Positions 18,478-27,808 of a DNA stretch of 64,000 nt are shown piece after piece (position 1 is the first letter of the stretch; each line of letters begins with the position of its first letter). The notes beneath the pieces are model-generated. The model made no database searches. It had not been told where the DNA came from and was given only the letters and a program-made list of their open reading frames with translations. Position numbers and translations under genes: made by a program. Source of the DNA: Arthrobacter sp. 260 (GTDB lineage Bacteria > Actinomycetota > Actinomycetes > Actinomycetales > Micrococcaceae); NCBI RefSeq assembly GCF_013116745.1, contig NZ_JABFOE010000015.1, positions 23,141 to 87,140 on the forward strand, given 5' to 3'.

Positions 18478-19587
18478 GTGAGCGAACAGTTTGAGCGGTT
18501 GAGCCGATTGCCCCTACGCGACGATCTCCGGGGGAAGCACCCGTATGGTGCCCCCCAGTTGGACGTCCCAATCCTTCTGAACGTCAACGAAAACACCTAC
18601 GGTGTCCCGGACGAGGTGCGTCAGGCAATCATCGCTGCTATCAGCGACGAAGTCGGCGGCCTGAACCGGTACCCGGACCGAGAGTTCACCGAGCTCCGCA
18701 CCAACCTTGCCCAGTACCTTGGTCACGGACTGACTCCGGAGAACCTCTGGGCGGCGAACGGGTCCAACGAGGTGCTGCAGCACCTCCTGCAGGCGTTCGG
18801 TGGACCGGGCCGGTCCGCTATCGGCTTCCCGCCGACCTACTCCATGTATCCCCTCCTTGCCAGCAGCACCGGCACCCGTTATATCGCCGGGGACGGAAAC
18901 GGTCAGTTCGATCTCAGTGCCGGGGACGCCGCCCGCCAGGTACGGGAGTCCAGGGCAAACATCGTCTTCCTTTGTTCCCCGAACAATCCCACTGGTTCCG
19001 CCCTCGGGCTGGACGTGGTCGAAGCCGTCTATGAGGCCAGCCAGGACGCCCAGGCGATCGTGATCGTTGATGAAGCCTACGCAGAGTTTGCCCACACCGG
19101 CACGGCCAGCGCCCTTACCCTGCTCGAGGGCCGCGAGCGGCTGGTGGTGTCCCGGACCATGAGCAAGGCCTTCGCAATGGCCGGAACCCGTCTCGGCTAT
19201 CTGGCGTCCGCACCCGAGGTGGCCGATGCGCTGCGGCTGGTTCGCCTGCCGTATCACCTCTCGGCAGTGACCCAGGCGACCGCCAACGCCGCCCTCACCC
19301 ACTCCGGGAAGCTGCTTGCCAATGTGGAGAACATCAAGGCGCAGCGGGACCGGATTGTCGACAGTCTGCGGGGGATGGGGCTGACACCGGTCGCCTCTGA
19401 CGCCAACTTTGTGCTCTTCGGGGGACTCGAGGATCCACAACGTATCTGGCAGGGGCTGCTTGAGGCTGGCGTCCTGATCCGTGATGTCGGTATCCCTGGG
19501 CACCTGCGGGTTACGGCCGGTACCGAGACGGAAACCACAGTGTTCCTTGACGCCCTGGAGGCACTGCTGGGCGAGACCGTCTCCTAG
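18478..19587 (+). CDS. hisC: Histidinol-phosphate aminotransferase
   Basis: PLP enzyme that converts imidazole-acetol phosphate to histidinol phosphate. The 369-residue fold-type I aminotransferase shows NENTYGVP near the N-terminus, the VDEAYAEF segment that holds the cofactor ring, and the Schiff-base lysine in SRTMSKAFAMAGTRLGY. It is the first gene of the his block hisC-hisB-hisH-priA; hisD is not in the window. Confidence 0.96.
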   Translation: MSEQFERLSRLPLRDDLRGKHPYGAPQLDVPILLNVNENTYGVPDEVRQAIIAAISDEVGGLNRYPDREFTELRTNLAQYLGHGLTPENLWAANGSNEVLQHLLQAFGGPGRSAIGFPPTYSMYPLLASSTGTRYIAGDGNGQFDLSAGDAARQVRESRANIVFLCSPNNPTGSALGLDVVEAVYEASQDAQAIVIVDEAYAEFAHTGTASALTLLEGRERLVVSRTMSKAFAMAGTRLGYLASAPEVADALRLVRLPYHLSAVTQATANAALTHSGKLLANVENIKAQRDRIVDSLRGMGLTPVASDANFVLFGGLEDPQRIWQGLLEAGVLIRDVGIPGHLRVTAGTETETTVFLDALEALLGETVS

Positions 19588-19713
19588 ACTGGTAGGTAGA
19601 ACCGTGCCCAGCGACGCCGTGCGCTGTCGGCACGAACAACCGCACTGCCCGTTACCCATCCGCTATGACTAAGCGGACCCAACCAAGCGAACCCAACCAA
19701 CCGAAGGACAGCC

Positions 19714-20331
19714 ATGAGCGTGGAAACCACCGTCGGACGCACTGCGAGCCGGGAGCGGGCCACCAGTGAATCATCGGTCTTCGTCGAAGTGGATCTGGAC
19801 GGAACCGGCCGCGCGGAGATCAGCACCTCGGTGCCGTTCTACGACCACATGCTGACCGCGCTGGCGAAGCACTCACTGATTGACCTCACAGTCCGCGCCA
19901 CTGGGGACACCCACATTGACGTGCACCACACCGTCGAGGACGTAGCCATCACCCTCGGCGAAGTCCTCCGGGAGGCTCTGGGCACCAAGGCCGGGATCCG
20001 CAGGTTCGGCGAAGCCACGGTACCCCTTGATGAGGCGTTGGCAAACGCGGTCGTCGACATTTCAGGCAGGCCCTACCTGGTGCACACCGGCGAACCCGCA
20101 GGCCAGGAGTACCACCTGATCGGCGGACACTTCACCGGCTCGCTGACCCGCCACGTCTTCGAGGCCATCACCCTGCACGCCCAAATCTGCCTGCACATGA
20201 CAGTCCTCGGCGGTCGGGATCCGCACCACATCGTGGAGGCCCAGTTCAAAGCCTTTGCCCGTGCCCTCAGGGCTGCTGTGGAGCCTGATCCACGGGTGGA
20301 GGGCATCCCGTCCACCAAGGGGGCGCTATGA
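19714..20331 (+). CDS. hisB: Imidazoleglycerol-phosphate dehydratase
   Basis: Mn-dependent dehydratase of histidine biosynthesis, in the monofunctional form (205 residues, no phosphatase domain). The paired metal-binding motifs [11 protein letters not shown] and [17 protein letters not shown] are both present, as is [18 protein letters not shown] precedes the ATG by five bases. The 126-base gap from hisC contains a short direct repeat of ACCCAACCAA but no clear terminator, so cotranscription with hisC is likely. It overlaps hisH by four bases (ATGA). Confidence 0.97.
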   Translation: MSVETTVGRTASRERATSESSVFVEVDLDGTGRAEISTSVPFYDHMLTALAKHSLIDLTVRATGDTHIDVHHTVEDVAITLGEVLREALGTKAGIRRFGEATVPLDEALANAVVDISGRPYLVHTGEPAGQEYHLIGGHFTGSLTRHVFEAITLHAQICLHMTVLGGRDPHHIVEAQFKAFARALRAAVEPDPRVEGIPSTKGAL

Positions 20332-20966
20332 GTGCCCCACGGGTCACGGTCCTTGACTACGGGTCCGGTAACATCCGGTCGGCGGTCCGCGCTCTGGAGC
20401 ACGTCGGGGCCGAGGTTACCCTAAGTGCCAAGTCTGACGATGTCCTCAACGCCGACGGGCTGGTCGTCCCCGGTGTCGGTGCCTTCGCCACGGTGATGAA
20501 GGGGCTTAAGGACGTCGACGCCCTCCGCATGATCGGCCGACGCGTCGCTGGCGGCCGCCCGGTCCTGGGCATCTGCGTCGGACTGCAGATCCTCTTTGAT
20601 GAGGGCGTTGAACACGGTGTCCGCTCCGCAGGAATGGGTGAATGGCCCGGAACTGTCGAACGGCTCCAGGCCGACGTTGTCCCCCACATGGGCTGGAACA
20701 CCGTCAAGGCGCCCGCAGGGTCCCGGCTCTTTGACGGGATCGACGACGAACGGTTCTACTTCGTGCACTCCTACGGGGTGCAGCAGTGGAACTTCGACGT
20801 CACCCAGCCTGCCATGAAGCCGCCGCTGGTGACCTGGGCGGACCATGGCGGCCCGTTCATCGCGGCCGTCGAAAACGGTCCGCTGAGCGCCACCCAGTTC
20901 CACCCCGAAAAATCCGGCGACGCCGGGGCTGCCCTGCTGTCGAACTGGACCGCGGGGCTGCGCTAG
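20328..20966 (+). CDS. hisH: Imidazole glycerol phosphate synthase glutaminase subunit
   Basis: Supplies ammonia from glutamine to HisF. The 212-residue class I glutamine amidotransferase has the nucleophile in [10 protein letters not shown], the oxyanion-type PGVGAF motif and the catalytic His-Glu in TQFHPEKSG. It is translationally coupled to hisB through an ATGA overlap. Its partner hisF is not in the window, since sseB follows priA here. Confidence 0.97.
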   Translation: MSAPRVTVLDYGSGNIRSAVRALEHVGAEVTLSAKSDDVLNADGLVVPGVGAFATVMKGLKDVDALRMIGRRVAGGRPVLGICVGLQILFDEGVEHGVRSAGMGEWPGTVERLQADVVPHMGWNTVKAPAGSRLFDGIDDERFYFVHSYGVQQWNFDVTQPAMKPPLVTWADHGGPFIAAVENGPLSATQFHPEKSGDAGAALLSNWTAGLR

Positions 20967-20968
20967 CC

Positions 20969-21127
20969 ATGTGGAGCATAGTGCTGATGGGACTGGCCGG
21001 CCTGCTGATCGGTGGGGCCATCTCCTTCCGGCGGCAGGAACTGCCCAAGTTTTTGATCATCAGCTTTTGGGTCCTCGCAGGGATGGCCCTGCTCGGCGCC
21101 TACCTGCTGACCTTGACCGACACCTGA
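20969..21127 (+). CDS. Small two-helix membrane protein between hisH and priA
   Basis: A 52-residue protein starting two bases after the hisH stop. Two hydrophobic segments are separated by a basic loop: about residues 2-19 and 30-49, with FRRQELPK between. The tight spacing, the AGCC-ATG junction and codon usage like its neighbours argue that it is real. No family recognised and no link to histidine synthesis can be read from the sequence. Confidence 0.6.
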   Translation: MWSIVLMGLAGLLIGGAISFRRQELPKFLIISFWVLAGMALLGAYLLTLTDT

Positions 21128-21169
21128 TCTTCCAGACATCCGACAGCTACGAAAGAGTCTAAACACCTG

Positions 21170-21928
21170 ATGAGCCCCTTTACCGAATCACCCATCCTTG
21201 AGCTCCTCCCGGCCGTCGACGTGGTCGATGGTCAAGCCGTCCGTCTGGTGCAGGGCGAGGCAGGCAGCGAAACCGGCTACGGCGACGCCCTCGAAGCAGC
21301 GCTCGCCTGGCAGAACGATGGCGCGGAGTGGGTCCACCTGGTGGACCTGGATGCCGCGTTTGGCCGGGGATCCAACAGGGACCTGCTGAGCCGCGTGGTC
21401 AACCAGCTCGATATCAAGGTGGAGCTCTCCGGTGGTATCAGGGATGACGCCAGCCTCGATGCGGCACTTGAGCTCGGTGCACACCGGGTGAACCTCGGCA
21501 CCGCAGCGCTTGAAGACCCGGCATGGACCGCCTCCGCCATCGCCCGCTACGGCGACAAGATCGCCGTCGGCCTGGACGTGCGCGGCACCACCCTCGCAGC
21601 CCGCGGCTGGACCCAGGAGGGCGGGGACCTGTGGGAGGTGTTGCAGCGCCTCGAAGACGCCGGCTGCTCCAGGTATGTCGTCACCGATGTCACCAAGGAT
21701 GGAACACTCCGCGGACCGAACCTTGAACTCCTTCAGCAGGTGCTGGAACGCACCTCGCAGCCGGTCGTGGCCTCCGGCGGCATCTCCAGCCTGGAAGACC
21801 TCGCCGCGCTGCGCCAACTGGTCCCGCAGGGACTGGAAGGAGCGATTGTCGGCAAGGCACTCTACGCGGGGGCATTCACCCTGCCGCAGGCGCTCGACAT
21901 TGCCGGCCACCCGGCGCCGCGCGTGTGA
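21170..21928 (+). CDS. priA: Phosphoribosyl isomerase A (bifunctional HisA/TrpF type)
   Basis: A 252-residue (beta/alpha)8 barrel that isomerises ProFAR in histidine synthesis and, in actinobacteria, usually also phosphoribosylanthranilate in tryptophan synthesis. Phosphate-binding loops ELSGGIRDD and [12 protein letters not shown] are visible, with general acid/base Asp in [14 protein letters not shown] and in [16 protein letters not shown]. The bifunctional call rests on the lineage and the RG-containing loops; a separate trpF elsewhere in the genome would weaken it. It overlaps the next gene by four bases. Confidence 0.93.
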   Translation: MSPFTESPILELLPAVDVVDGQAVRLVQGEAGSETGYGDALEAALAWQNDGAEWVHLVDLDAAFGRGSNRDLLSRVVNQLDIKVELSGGIRDDASLDAALELGAHRVNLGTAALEDPAWTASAIARYGDKIAVGLDVRGTTLAARGWTQEGGDLWEVLQRLEDAGCSRYVVTDVTKDGTLRGPNLELLQQVLERTSQPVVASGGISSLEDLAALRQLVPQGLEGAIVGKALYAGAFTLPQALDIAGHPAPRV

Positions 21929-22761
21929 GCGAACGGCACCTCCCAGCGCACATTGCCGCGGCCCTCGCCGGCAATACCGTCGACTCTGCCGGGCAGGCCT
22001 GGGAAGGCCGTGATCTGAGCGGTGACGGGAACCCGCTGCACAACTTCGACGACGACGACGGCGCCGCCCCACCCGCCTACGCTGCAGCACTCAACCGGCT
22101 GTTGACCGGAGACGGTGACGAGGCGGCGGTGCTCGCAGCGCTGGCCGGAGTCCGTGTCTTCGTCCCCGTGGTCGCCCAACTGGCGGACGAGGGAGGCCAC
22201 GCACATGCTGGGGACAAGGAAGCCGACATGGCCCTCGTGACCCTCAAGGCACCCGATGGCCGAACTGCACTGCCTGTGTTCAGCTCCACCGCTGCGCTCA
22301 CCGCATGGCACCCGGAGGCGAGGCCCGTGGCGGTCTATGCACCCCGTGCAGCCCTCTCGGCGGTGGCTGACAACTCGGAGTTGCTGGTCATTGATCCCGG
22401 GTCGCATTTTACTTTCGTGGTCCGTCGGCCCGCCGTCTGGGCTCTGGCCCAACAGGTCCCCTGGATACCCGCCTACAGTGACCCGCGGATCGCCGAACTG
22501 GTCGCCCTGGCCACCGGCGAGGAACCTGCCGTCCTGCGGGTGGCCGTCGGACCCGGCAGCGGGGTCCCAGCCCGCGCGGCAGACGGTACACTGGCATCCG
22601 GCGGCGGCCCCGGGCCCGAGGTGCGACTACAGATCACCCTCCGTGACGGACTGGCCGAAGACGCCGTCCGCACAGTGGTCCAGCGGCTTCAGGACAACCT
22701 GCGCGGCAATACAGAATTTGTGGAACGGGTCGACTCCCTTGAGGTGATGCTGACCCGCTGA
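21925..22761 (+). CDS. SseB family protein
   Basis: A 278-residue protein with the SseB N-terminal domain: [32 protein letters not shown] shortened here in meaning to the ALPVFSS strand, and the LLVIDPGS segment. The C-terminal 80 residues are a second alpha/beta part. The role of actinobacterial SseB-domain proteins is unknown; they commonly follow priA in this order, as here with a GTGA overlap. Cytoplasmic, without signal peptide. Confidence 0.85.
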   Translation: MSERHLPAHIAAALAGNTVDSAGQAWEGRDLSGDGNPLHNFDDDDGAAPPAYAAALNRLLTGDGDEAAVLAALAGVRVFVPVVAQLADEGGHAHAGDKEADMALVTLKAPDGRTALPVFSSTAALTAWHPEARPVAVYAPRAALSAVADNSELLVIDPGSHFTFVVRRPAVWALAQQVPWIPAYSDPRIAELVALATGEEPAVLRVAVGPGSGVPARAADGTLASGGGPGPEVRLQITLRDGLAEDAVRTVVQRLQDNLRGNTEFVERVDSLEVMLTR

Positions 22762-22787
22762 GAACGTGCGGGCGGACCCGCAGAAGA

Positions 22788-24122
22788 GTGAACACAGTGA
22801 ACTTTGCCCTCTACCGGGAACTCCTTCGCATCGTCCCGGTGCGGCGTCTGCTCATCGTGGGGATGATCGCCCGCTTCCCGCATTCAGCGGCGGGCGTTCT
22901 ACTGACCCTGCACGTGGTGCAGACCCTCGACCGCGGCTATGCAGAGGCTGGCGCCGTCGCCGCCCTACTGACAATTGGCATCGCTGTCGGTGCGCCCTGG
23001 CGTGGCCGCCGGGTCGACAGTGCTGGACTCCGGAAAGCCCTCATCCCTTCGGTCATCGCCGAGGCGGTGATCTGGTCGGTTGCGCCCCAGCTGCCCTACG
23101 AATGGCTGCTCCTCGCAGCGCTGGTCGGCGGCCTGTTTACCCTGCCTGCCTTTTCGGTGGTCAGGCAATCCCTCGGCGTCATGGTCACCGGCGAGAAGCG
23201 CCGGACCGCGTTCACCCTCGACGCCATCGGCACCGAAATGATCTTCATGGTCGGCCCCGCGCTGGGGGTGATCCTGGCAACCCAGGTCTCCACGGTGCTG
23301 GGACTCACCCTCGTTGGTCTGGCCACCGCCGGGGCAGGCCTATTCCTGATGTGGTTCAACCCGCCCACCCGCACCGATCAGCTTGGCGCCTCCACGTCGG
23401 CGCCCTCCGAGGCGGAAGACGAGGCCGCCGCCGTTGGAGCGCTGGTCGCTGCGGCCCCTGCCCACGTCACCGAGGCATCAGCTGAGCTTTACCCGGGTGG
23501 ACGGACCGCCGCCGGGCGGACGGCCCTGAAGGATCGGATGGCCGGGAGCTTTGCATGGCTTTCAATTGCTGTGGCGGTAGTCCTGGTGGTTGCCGCAGGG
23601 GCGGGACTGGTGCTGGCCGGGACCGAGGTTGGCATCGTGGCAGCGCTCGAGGAGACGGGACGGGAGGGCGAACTCGGGCTTGTCTTCGCCGCCTGGTGTG
23701 CAGCGTCAGTAGTTGGTGGTCTGGTCTACGGAGCACTCCGCCGGCCGGTGTCACCCCTGGTGCTGTTGCTGCTGATGGGTCTGTTCACCATTCCGATGGG
23801 GTTCGCAGAGAACACGCTTGCACTGTGCCTGCTGTCAATCCTGCCCGGTCTGTTGTGCGCACCGGTGCTGTCCGCCGCATCGGAACGGGTGGCGGATCTG
23901 GTGGTCGAGGAACGCCGGGGTGAAGCAATGGGCTGGTACGGCTCGGCCCTGACCTCGGGTGTGGCGCTCGGCGCACCGTTGGCAGGCATCACCATTGACA
24001 CGGTCGGACCTTCCGCTGCGTTCACCACCGTCGGGGCCGTCGCAGTCACTATTTGCGTGCTTGGCCTTGCCGCCCAGCAGGTTCGACGCCGACGGGCGAA
24101 CTCACCGCTCGGACGCGGGTAG
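22788..24122 (+). CDS. MFS transporter
   Basis: A 444-residue protein with about 12 transmembrane segments in two halves joined by a charged, Glu/Ala-rich central loop (about residues 200-255). The first loop carries GRRVDSAGLRKALIPS in the place of the MFS motif A. No substrate signature is apparent; drug or metabolite efflux is a guess. Two in-frame GTGs (22788 and 22797) are possible starts; AGAAGAG upstream favours the second slightly. A strong terminator follows. Confidence 0.88.
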   Translation: MNTVNFALYRELLRIVPVRRLLIVGMIARFPHSAAGVLLTLHVVQTLDRGYAEAGAVAALLTIGIAVGAPWRGRRVDSAGLRKALIPSVIAEAVIWSVAPQLPYEWLLLAALVGGLFTLPAFSVVRQSLGVMVTGEKRRTAFTLDAIGTEMIFMVGPALGVILATQVSTVLGLTLVGLATAGAGLFLMWFNPPTRTDQLGASTSAPSEAEDEAAAVGALVAAAPAHVTEASAELYPGGRTAAGRTALKDRMAGSFAWLSIAVAVVLVVAAGAGLVLAGTEVGIVAALEETGREGELGLVFAAWCAASVVGGLVYGALRRPVSPLVLLLLMGLFTIPMGFAENTLALCLLSILPGLLCAPVLSAASERVADLVVEERRGEAMGWYGSALTSGVALGAPLAGITIDTVGPSAAFTTVGAVAVTICVLGLAAQQVRRRRANSPLGRG

Positions 24123-24127
24123 CCCAC

Positions 24128-24170
24128 CGGATCATTCGGCGGGCAGATGACCTGCCCGCCGATGGATCCG
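24128..24170. terminator. Bidirectional terminator between MFS and DUF1844 genes
   Basis: A perfect 10-bp stem (24137-24146 with 24152-24161, 5-base loop) is extended by an outer 6-bp stem CGGATC/GATCCG (24128-24133, 24165-24170) across a short internal bulge. It separates convergent genes. Confidence 0.8.
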
Positions 24171-24185
24171 ACGGATAACCGAAGG

Positions 24186-24647
24186 CTAGTTGACGGCGCC
24201 GGTGAACTTCTCGCCGGGACCCTTCCCGGGGGCATCCTGAATGACCGATGCCTCACGAAACGCCAGCTGGAGCGAGCGCAGGCCGTCGCGCAGGGGACCG
24301 GCGTGCTGACCGCCGATCTCCGGCGCGGCGGCGGTGACAAACCCGGCGAGGGCGGTAATGATCTTCCGTGCCTCGTCCAGATCCTTGAGCTCCTCGGCGT
24401 CGTCGCCTTCGGCCAGACCGCACTTCACCGCAGCGGCACTCATCAGGTGCAGCGCGCTCGTCATGATGAGTTCGACGGCGCTCACCTCGGCGATGTCGCG
24501 CCGAACCTGGCGGCCGTCGTCGTCAGTTGGCTGCCCGGCGGCACTGGGCTGGGCTGATTCGCCGTCAGTGCTGGCGGAATCGCCGTTGTCGGTGGGGGAC
24601 GGGAAAACGTTGCGGGCGCTGTCTGGATTACTGGCGGGGGTGCTCAT
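24186..24647 (-). CDS. DUF1844 domain protein
   Basis: A 153-residue acidic protein. The first 55 residues are Ser/Pro/Asp-rich and probably disordered; the DUF1844 core follows (EVSAVELIMTSALHLMSAAAVKCGL, about residues 56-80 and DEARKIITALAGF). The family is small, helical, of unknown function, and sits beside infC in many actinobacteria, as here. ATG 24647 is preferred to an open frame reaching 24749, since the longer form adds a Cys-containing segment that would overlap the intergenic promoter region. Confidence 0.83.
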   Translation of the reverse strand: MSTPASNPDSARNVFPSPTDNGDSASTDGESAQPSAAGQPTDDDGRQVRRDIAEVSAVELIMTSALHLMSAAAVKCGLAEGDDAEELKDLDEARKIITALAGFVTAAAPEIGGQHAGPLRDGLRSLQLAFREASVIQDAPGKGPGEKFTGAVN

Positions 24648-24948
24648 GCTGGTAAGCTTGTCACAGACCGACTGGAGGTCGCTATTTTCTGCGCCCGCAC
24701 GGGACATGAAAAAGATCACTTCCAGTTTGCAAGCGGAGTCCTCTCCCACCCGCGATTGCCAGGTGTTTCGTTTCGAAGCATGGTGGCAGCCGGGTAAAAG
24801 GTCGGTGCGTACGGCGCAGGAATATCTTCCTGGCAGTACAGCCCCACTGTAGTGGGCTCACCGATCATTGAGGCCTCTGATTGCACTGCAATCGGGGGCC
24901 TTCTTCTTTTGCAGCTGGTAACACTTCATAAGATTTCAGGAGCAACAC
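24648..24948. promoter_or_regulatory. Divergent control region and 5' leader of infC
   Basis: A 301-base gene-free gap. Its right half holds a small hairpin (CCCAC/GTGGG, 24843-24856) and then the terminator-like hairpin at 24872-24910, all before the infC ribosome binding site. This arrangement looks like a transcription-attenuating leader, as known for infC-rpmI-rplT operons in Firmicutes. I could not assign a promoter with confidence. Confidence 0.6.
24872..24910 (+). terminator. Intrinsic-terminator-like attenuator in the infC leader
   Basis: 24872-24885 pairs with 24887-24900 in a long stem (GGCCTCTGATTGCA against TGCAATCGGGGGCC; two positions are G-U wobbles), followed by TTCTTCTTTT at 24901-24910. 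Intrinsic terminators with a T tract are uncommon in this window, and this one lies inside the leader 38 bases before the infC start, so it probably acts as a conditional terminator. Confidence 0.65.
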
Positions 24949-25986
24949 ATTAGCGAGCCAAGAATCAATGATCGTATCCGCGTCCCTGAGGTGCGGTTGG
25001 TAGGACCTGCGGGCGAACAGGTAGGCATCGTCCGTATTGAGGATGCTCTCCGTCTTGCCTCCGAGTCAGACCTTGATCTTGTTGAGGTTGCACCGCAGGC
25101 CAAGCCTCCGGTTGCCAAGCTGATGGATTTTGGCAAGTACAAGTACGAAGCCGCTGTTAAGGCACGTGAGGCGCGCAAGAACCAGACGAATACCGTTCTC
25201 AAGGAGATCCGGTTCCGGCTGAAGATTGACACCCACGACTACGAGACCAAGCGCGGACACGCGATGCGTTTCCTGGGCGCCGGTGACAAGGTCAAGGCCA
25301 TGATCCAGTTCCGTGGACGTGAGCAGCAGCGCCCGGAGATGGGTATCCGCCTGCTCCAGAAGTTCGCTGAAGACGTTGCCGAGGTCGGCATCGTGGAGTC
25401 GACCCCACGGATCGACGGCCGCAACATGGTGATGGTCATCGGGCCAGTCAAGAACAAGGCTGAGGCGAAGGCCGAAGCTCGACGCGCCACCCAGCGGGCT
25501 GACGCCAAGGCGGCGAACGAGGCTGTGAAGGCTGGCACGGAGAAGGTTGACACCACTCCGGACAAGGCGCCGATGACCCAGAGCCTTGCCGACCTGCTTC
25601 CTGACGGCTACTCGACGACGGCCTCGCAGGAGGCTGCCGAAGAAGCGGCTGCGCAGAAAGTGATCGACGCCGAGGTTGCCGCCAAGGAGGCTGCTGCCCA
25701 GGAGATCGTCGACCGCGAGAAGGCAGTTCAGGACAAGGCGGACAAGGAAGCTGCGGCTGCCAAGGCGGCGAAGGCTGCTGAGAAGGCCGCCGCCGAGGCT
25801 CCCAAAGCCCCGGCCAAGCCTAAAACGGCAGAGAAGCCAGCGGCGGCTGCCAAGCCTGCCGCAGCGCCGAAGCCCATGGCAACCCCGAAGCCAATGGCGA
25901 TGCCCAAGTTATCAACACCAAAGCCTGCCAGCAAGGCTGCTCCCCGGAGCACGCCGAGCCGGCCTAAGCCAGGAACCTCCGACTAG
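24949..25986 (+). CDS. infC: Translation initiation factor IF-3, AUU start, long C-terminal extension
   Basis: Binds the 30S subunit, prevents premature 50S joining and rejects non-standard start codons. The start is ATT 24949: AGGAG (24938-24942) lies six bases upstream, and the peptide from there ([17 protein letters not shown]) is the conserved IF-3 N-terminus, whereas the first ATG/GTG in frame (GTG 24991) would cut into the domain. AUU starts let IF-3 repress its own synthesis. The N-domain, linker ([12 protein letters not shown]) and C-domain ([18 protein letters not shown]) end near residue 180. A further 160 residues rich in Ala, Lys, Glu and Pro follow, including several KPMA/PKP units, so at 345 residues it is nearly twice the usual length. 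Confidence 0.95.
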   Translation: MSEPRINDRIRVPEVRLVGPAGEQVGIVRIEDALRLASESDLDLVEVAPQAKPPVAKLMDFGKYKYEAAVKAREARKNQTNTVLKEIRFRLKIDTHDYETKRGHAMRFLGAGDKVKAMIQFRGREQQRPEMGIRLLQKFAEDVAEVGIVESTPRIDGRNMVMVIGPVKNKAEAKAEARRATQRADAKAANEAVKAGTEKVDTTPDKAPMTQSLADLLPDGYSTTASQEAAEEAAAQKVIDAEVAAKEAAAQEIVDREKAVQDKADKEAAAAKAAKAAEKAAAEAPKAPAKPKTAEKPAAAAKPAAAPKPMATPKPMAMPKLSTPKPASKAAPRSTPSRPKPGTSD

Positions 25987-26097
25987 GGATCACGATCCCC
26001 GGAGCCACCAGGCGCCCTAATAAACCCGCAGGCACCCCCGCGGGTGCCGTACGAACCGTCCGCAGTTGCGGGCGGAAACCAAAGGAGATCGGTTCTC

Positions 26098-26292
26098 ATG
26101 CCGAAGATGAAGACCCACAGCGGTGTCAAGAAGCGTTTCAAGCTGACCGGAAGCGGCAAGCTCAAGCGCCAGCAGGCCAACCGCCGTCACTACCTGGAGC
26201 ACAAGCCCTCCACCCTGACGCGCCGTCTCGGCAGCGACAAGATCGTCTCGAAGGCCGACACCAAGGTCATCAAAAAGATGCTGGGCATCTAA
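26098..26292 (+). CDS. rpmI: Ribosomal protein bL35
   Basis: A 64-residue, strongly basic large-subunit protein: [20 protein letters not shown] at the N-terminus and [12 protein letters not shown] are typical. AAAGGAG lies nine bases before the ATG; the short open frame upstream to 26044 is not coding. Second gene of infC-rpmI-rplT. Confidence 0.97.
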   Translation: MPKMKTHSGVKKRFKLTGSGKLKRQQANRRHYLEHKPSTLTRRLGSDKIVSKADTKVIKKMLGI

Positions 26293-26316
26293 CTCACCAA
26301 CCAACTTAACCGGGAC

Positions 26317-26351
26317 TTGCCCAGTGCACTGCGGATTGCAGGACAGGGCAA
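26317..26351 (+). other. Hairpin in the rpmI-rplT spacer
   Basis: TTGCCC (26317-26322) and GGGCAA (26346-26351) can pair, with a TGCA-containing inner part. In other bacteria L20 represses this operon by binding mRNA; whether this element takes part is unknown. Confidence 0.3.
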
Positions 26352-26392
26352 CACCTACGAAGTTCCGGTAGATCTACTGAAGGAGTACGCAC

Positions 26393-26821
26393 GTGGCACG
26401 TGTGAAGCGGGCGGTAAACGCCCATAAGAAGCGTCGGGTCATTCTCGAGCGGGCGAAGGGTTACCGGGGGCAGCGCTCACGCCTGTACCGCAAGGCCAAA
26501 GAGCAGCTCCTGCACTCGTTTGTCTACAGCTACGGCGACCGCCGCAAGCGCAAAGGTGACTTCCGTCGCCTCTGGATCCAGCGCATCAACGCTGCATCCC
26601 GCGCCAACGGCCTCACCTACAACCGTCTGATCCAGGGTCTGAAGGCCGCTGAGATCCAGGTTGACCGCCGTATGCTGGCCGAGCTTGCAGTCTCCGACGC
26701 CAATGCGTTCTCCGCACTGGTACAGATTGCCAAGGATTCGCTGCCTGCCGACACGTCGGCACCAGCCGGTGCCGAGGCCTCATCGGCCAAGGCACCGAAA
26801 AAGGCACCCGCCAAGGCATAG
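26393..26821 (+). CDS. rplT: Ribosomal protein bL20
   Basis: Large-subunit assembly protein and, in other bacteria, repressor of its own operon. The GTG start begins [15 protein letters not shown]; the rest of the family sequence ([39 protein letters not shown]) is present to about residue 115. An extra 25-residue Ala/Lys/Pro tail follows, similar in composition to the tail of IF-3. AAGGAG precedes the start. Confidence 0.97.
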   Translation: MARVKRAVNAHKKRRVILERAKGYRGQRSRLYRKAKEQLLHSFVYSYGDRRKRKGDFRRLWIQRINAASRANGLTYNRLIQGLKAAEIQVDRRMLAELAVSDANAFSALVQIAKDSLPADTSAPAGAEASSAKAPKKAPAKA

Positions 26822-26902
26822 CCTGACGGCTCTGGCGTAACGCCCTCGGGGTCCGGGCTGACCGGATTACTGGGAAAACTGAATAACTGAGAACATCAGT
26901 AC

Positions 26903-27808
26903 ATGACTAACACCGGACGCCCCGCGGCACCGCCCATGACCAATCCCCGAGCTGATCGGGTGAAGGAAGTGGCACGGCTCGCGGGGCGTCCGGCCCGTTT
27001 AAGGCAGGGCAGGTTTCTCGCCGAAGGGCCGCAGTCCGTCCGTGAGGCACTGAGCCTGCACTCCACTCGGCATGCTGCGGGGGAGCCCGCAGTGATCGAG
27101 GAACTGTTCATCACCGAGGAGTGCCTCGATCGGCATGCTGAGCTGGGCCTTTTTGAGGGCCAACCCGTACCCCGGCTGGTTACCGAGGAGGTCCTCGCGG
27201 CGATGTCCTCGACAGTGACCCCCCAGGGTGTCATCGCCGTCTGCGCCTTTGTTGACGTGGCGCTGGATACCGTGCTCGCGGGTAAGCCCCAGCTGGTTGC
27301 GGTAATGGTTGAGGTCCGCGATCCCGGCAACGCGGGTACGATCCTACGGGCGGCCGATTCGGCCGGGGCCGACGCGGTGGTGCTGACGTCGTCGTCAGTT
27401 GACCTGTACAACCCGAAAGCGGTCCGGTCTACTGTGGGGTCGCTGTTCCACCTCCCTGTGGTGATTGGGGCCGACCTGGAGTTGGTGCTTTCCTCCCTGC
27501 GGGAAAGCGGGATCACTGTGCTGGCGGCCGATGGGTACGGCGACGTGGACCTCGATGTCCTGCAGGAGGGGAGCGCCCGACGACGGCTGGCACCCGGCAG
27601 CGACGACCAGGGTGCCGGCGGGGCGCGCCTGGAGGCTCCGACAGCATGGCTGTTCGGCAATGAGGCGCAGGGCCTTCCCGACGACGTCCTGCGCGGGGCC
27701 GATCACCGGGTGTCAGTGCCAATCTACGGTCGGGCAGAGAGCCTCAACGTCGGCACCGCTGCCACCGTGTGCCTCTACGCGTCTGCCAGGGCGCAGCGCC
27801 TCAGCTGA
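26903..27808 (+). CDS. SpoU-type RNA 2'-O-ribose methyltransferase
   Basis: A 301-residue SPOUT methyltransferase. The N-terminal substrate-binding domain (to about residue 125) is followed by the trefoil-knot domain with motif 1 RDPGNAGTILRAAD, motif 2 LFGNEAQGLP and motif 3 VPIYGRAESLNVGTAATVCLY. Acts on rRNA or tRNA; the place after rplT is the usual one for a 23S rRNA TrmH-like enzyme in actinobacteria, often followed by pheST, which here lies 13 kb further on. Overlaps the convergent MFS gene by eight bases. Confidence 0.92.
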   Translation: MTNTGRPAAPPMTNPRADRVKEVARLAGRPARLRQGRFLAEGPQSVREALSLHSTRHAAGEPAVIEELFITEECLDRHAELGLFEGQPVPRLVTEEVLAAMSSTVTPQGVIAVCAFVDVALDTVLAGKPQLVAVMVEVRDPGNAGTILRAADSAGADAVVLTSSSVDLYNPKAVRSTVGSLFHLPVVIGADLELVLSSLRESGITVLAADGYGDVDLDVLQEGSARRRLAPGSDDQGAGGARLEAPTAWLFGNEAQGLPDDVLRGADHRVSVPIYGRAESLNVGTAATVCLYASARAQRLS

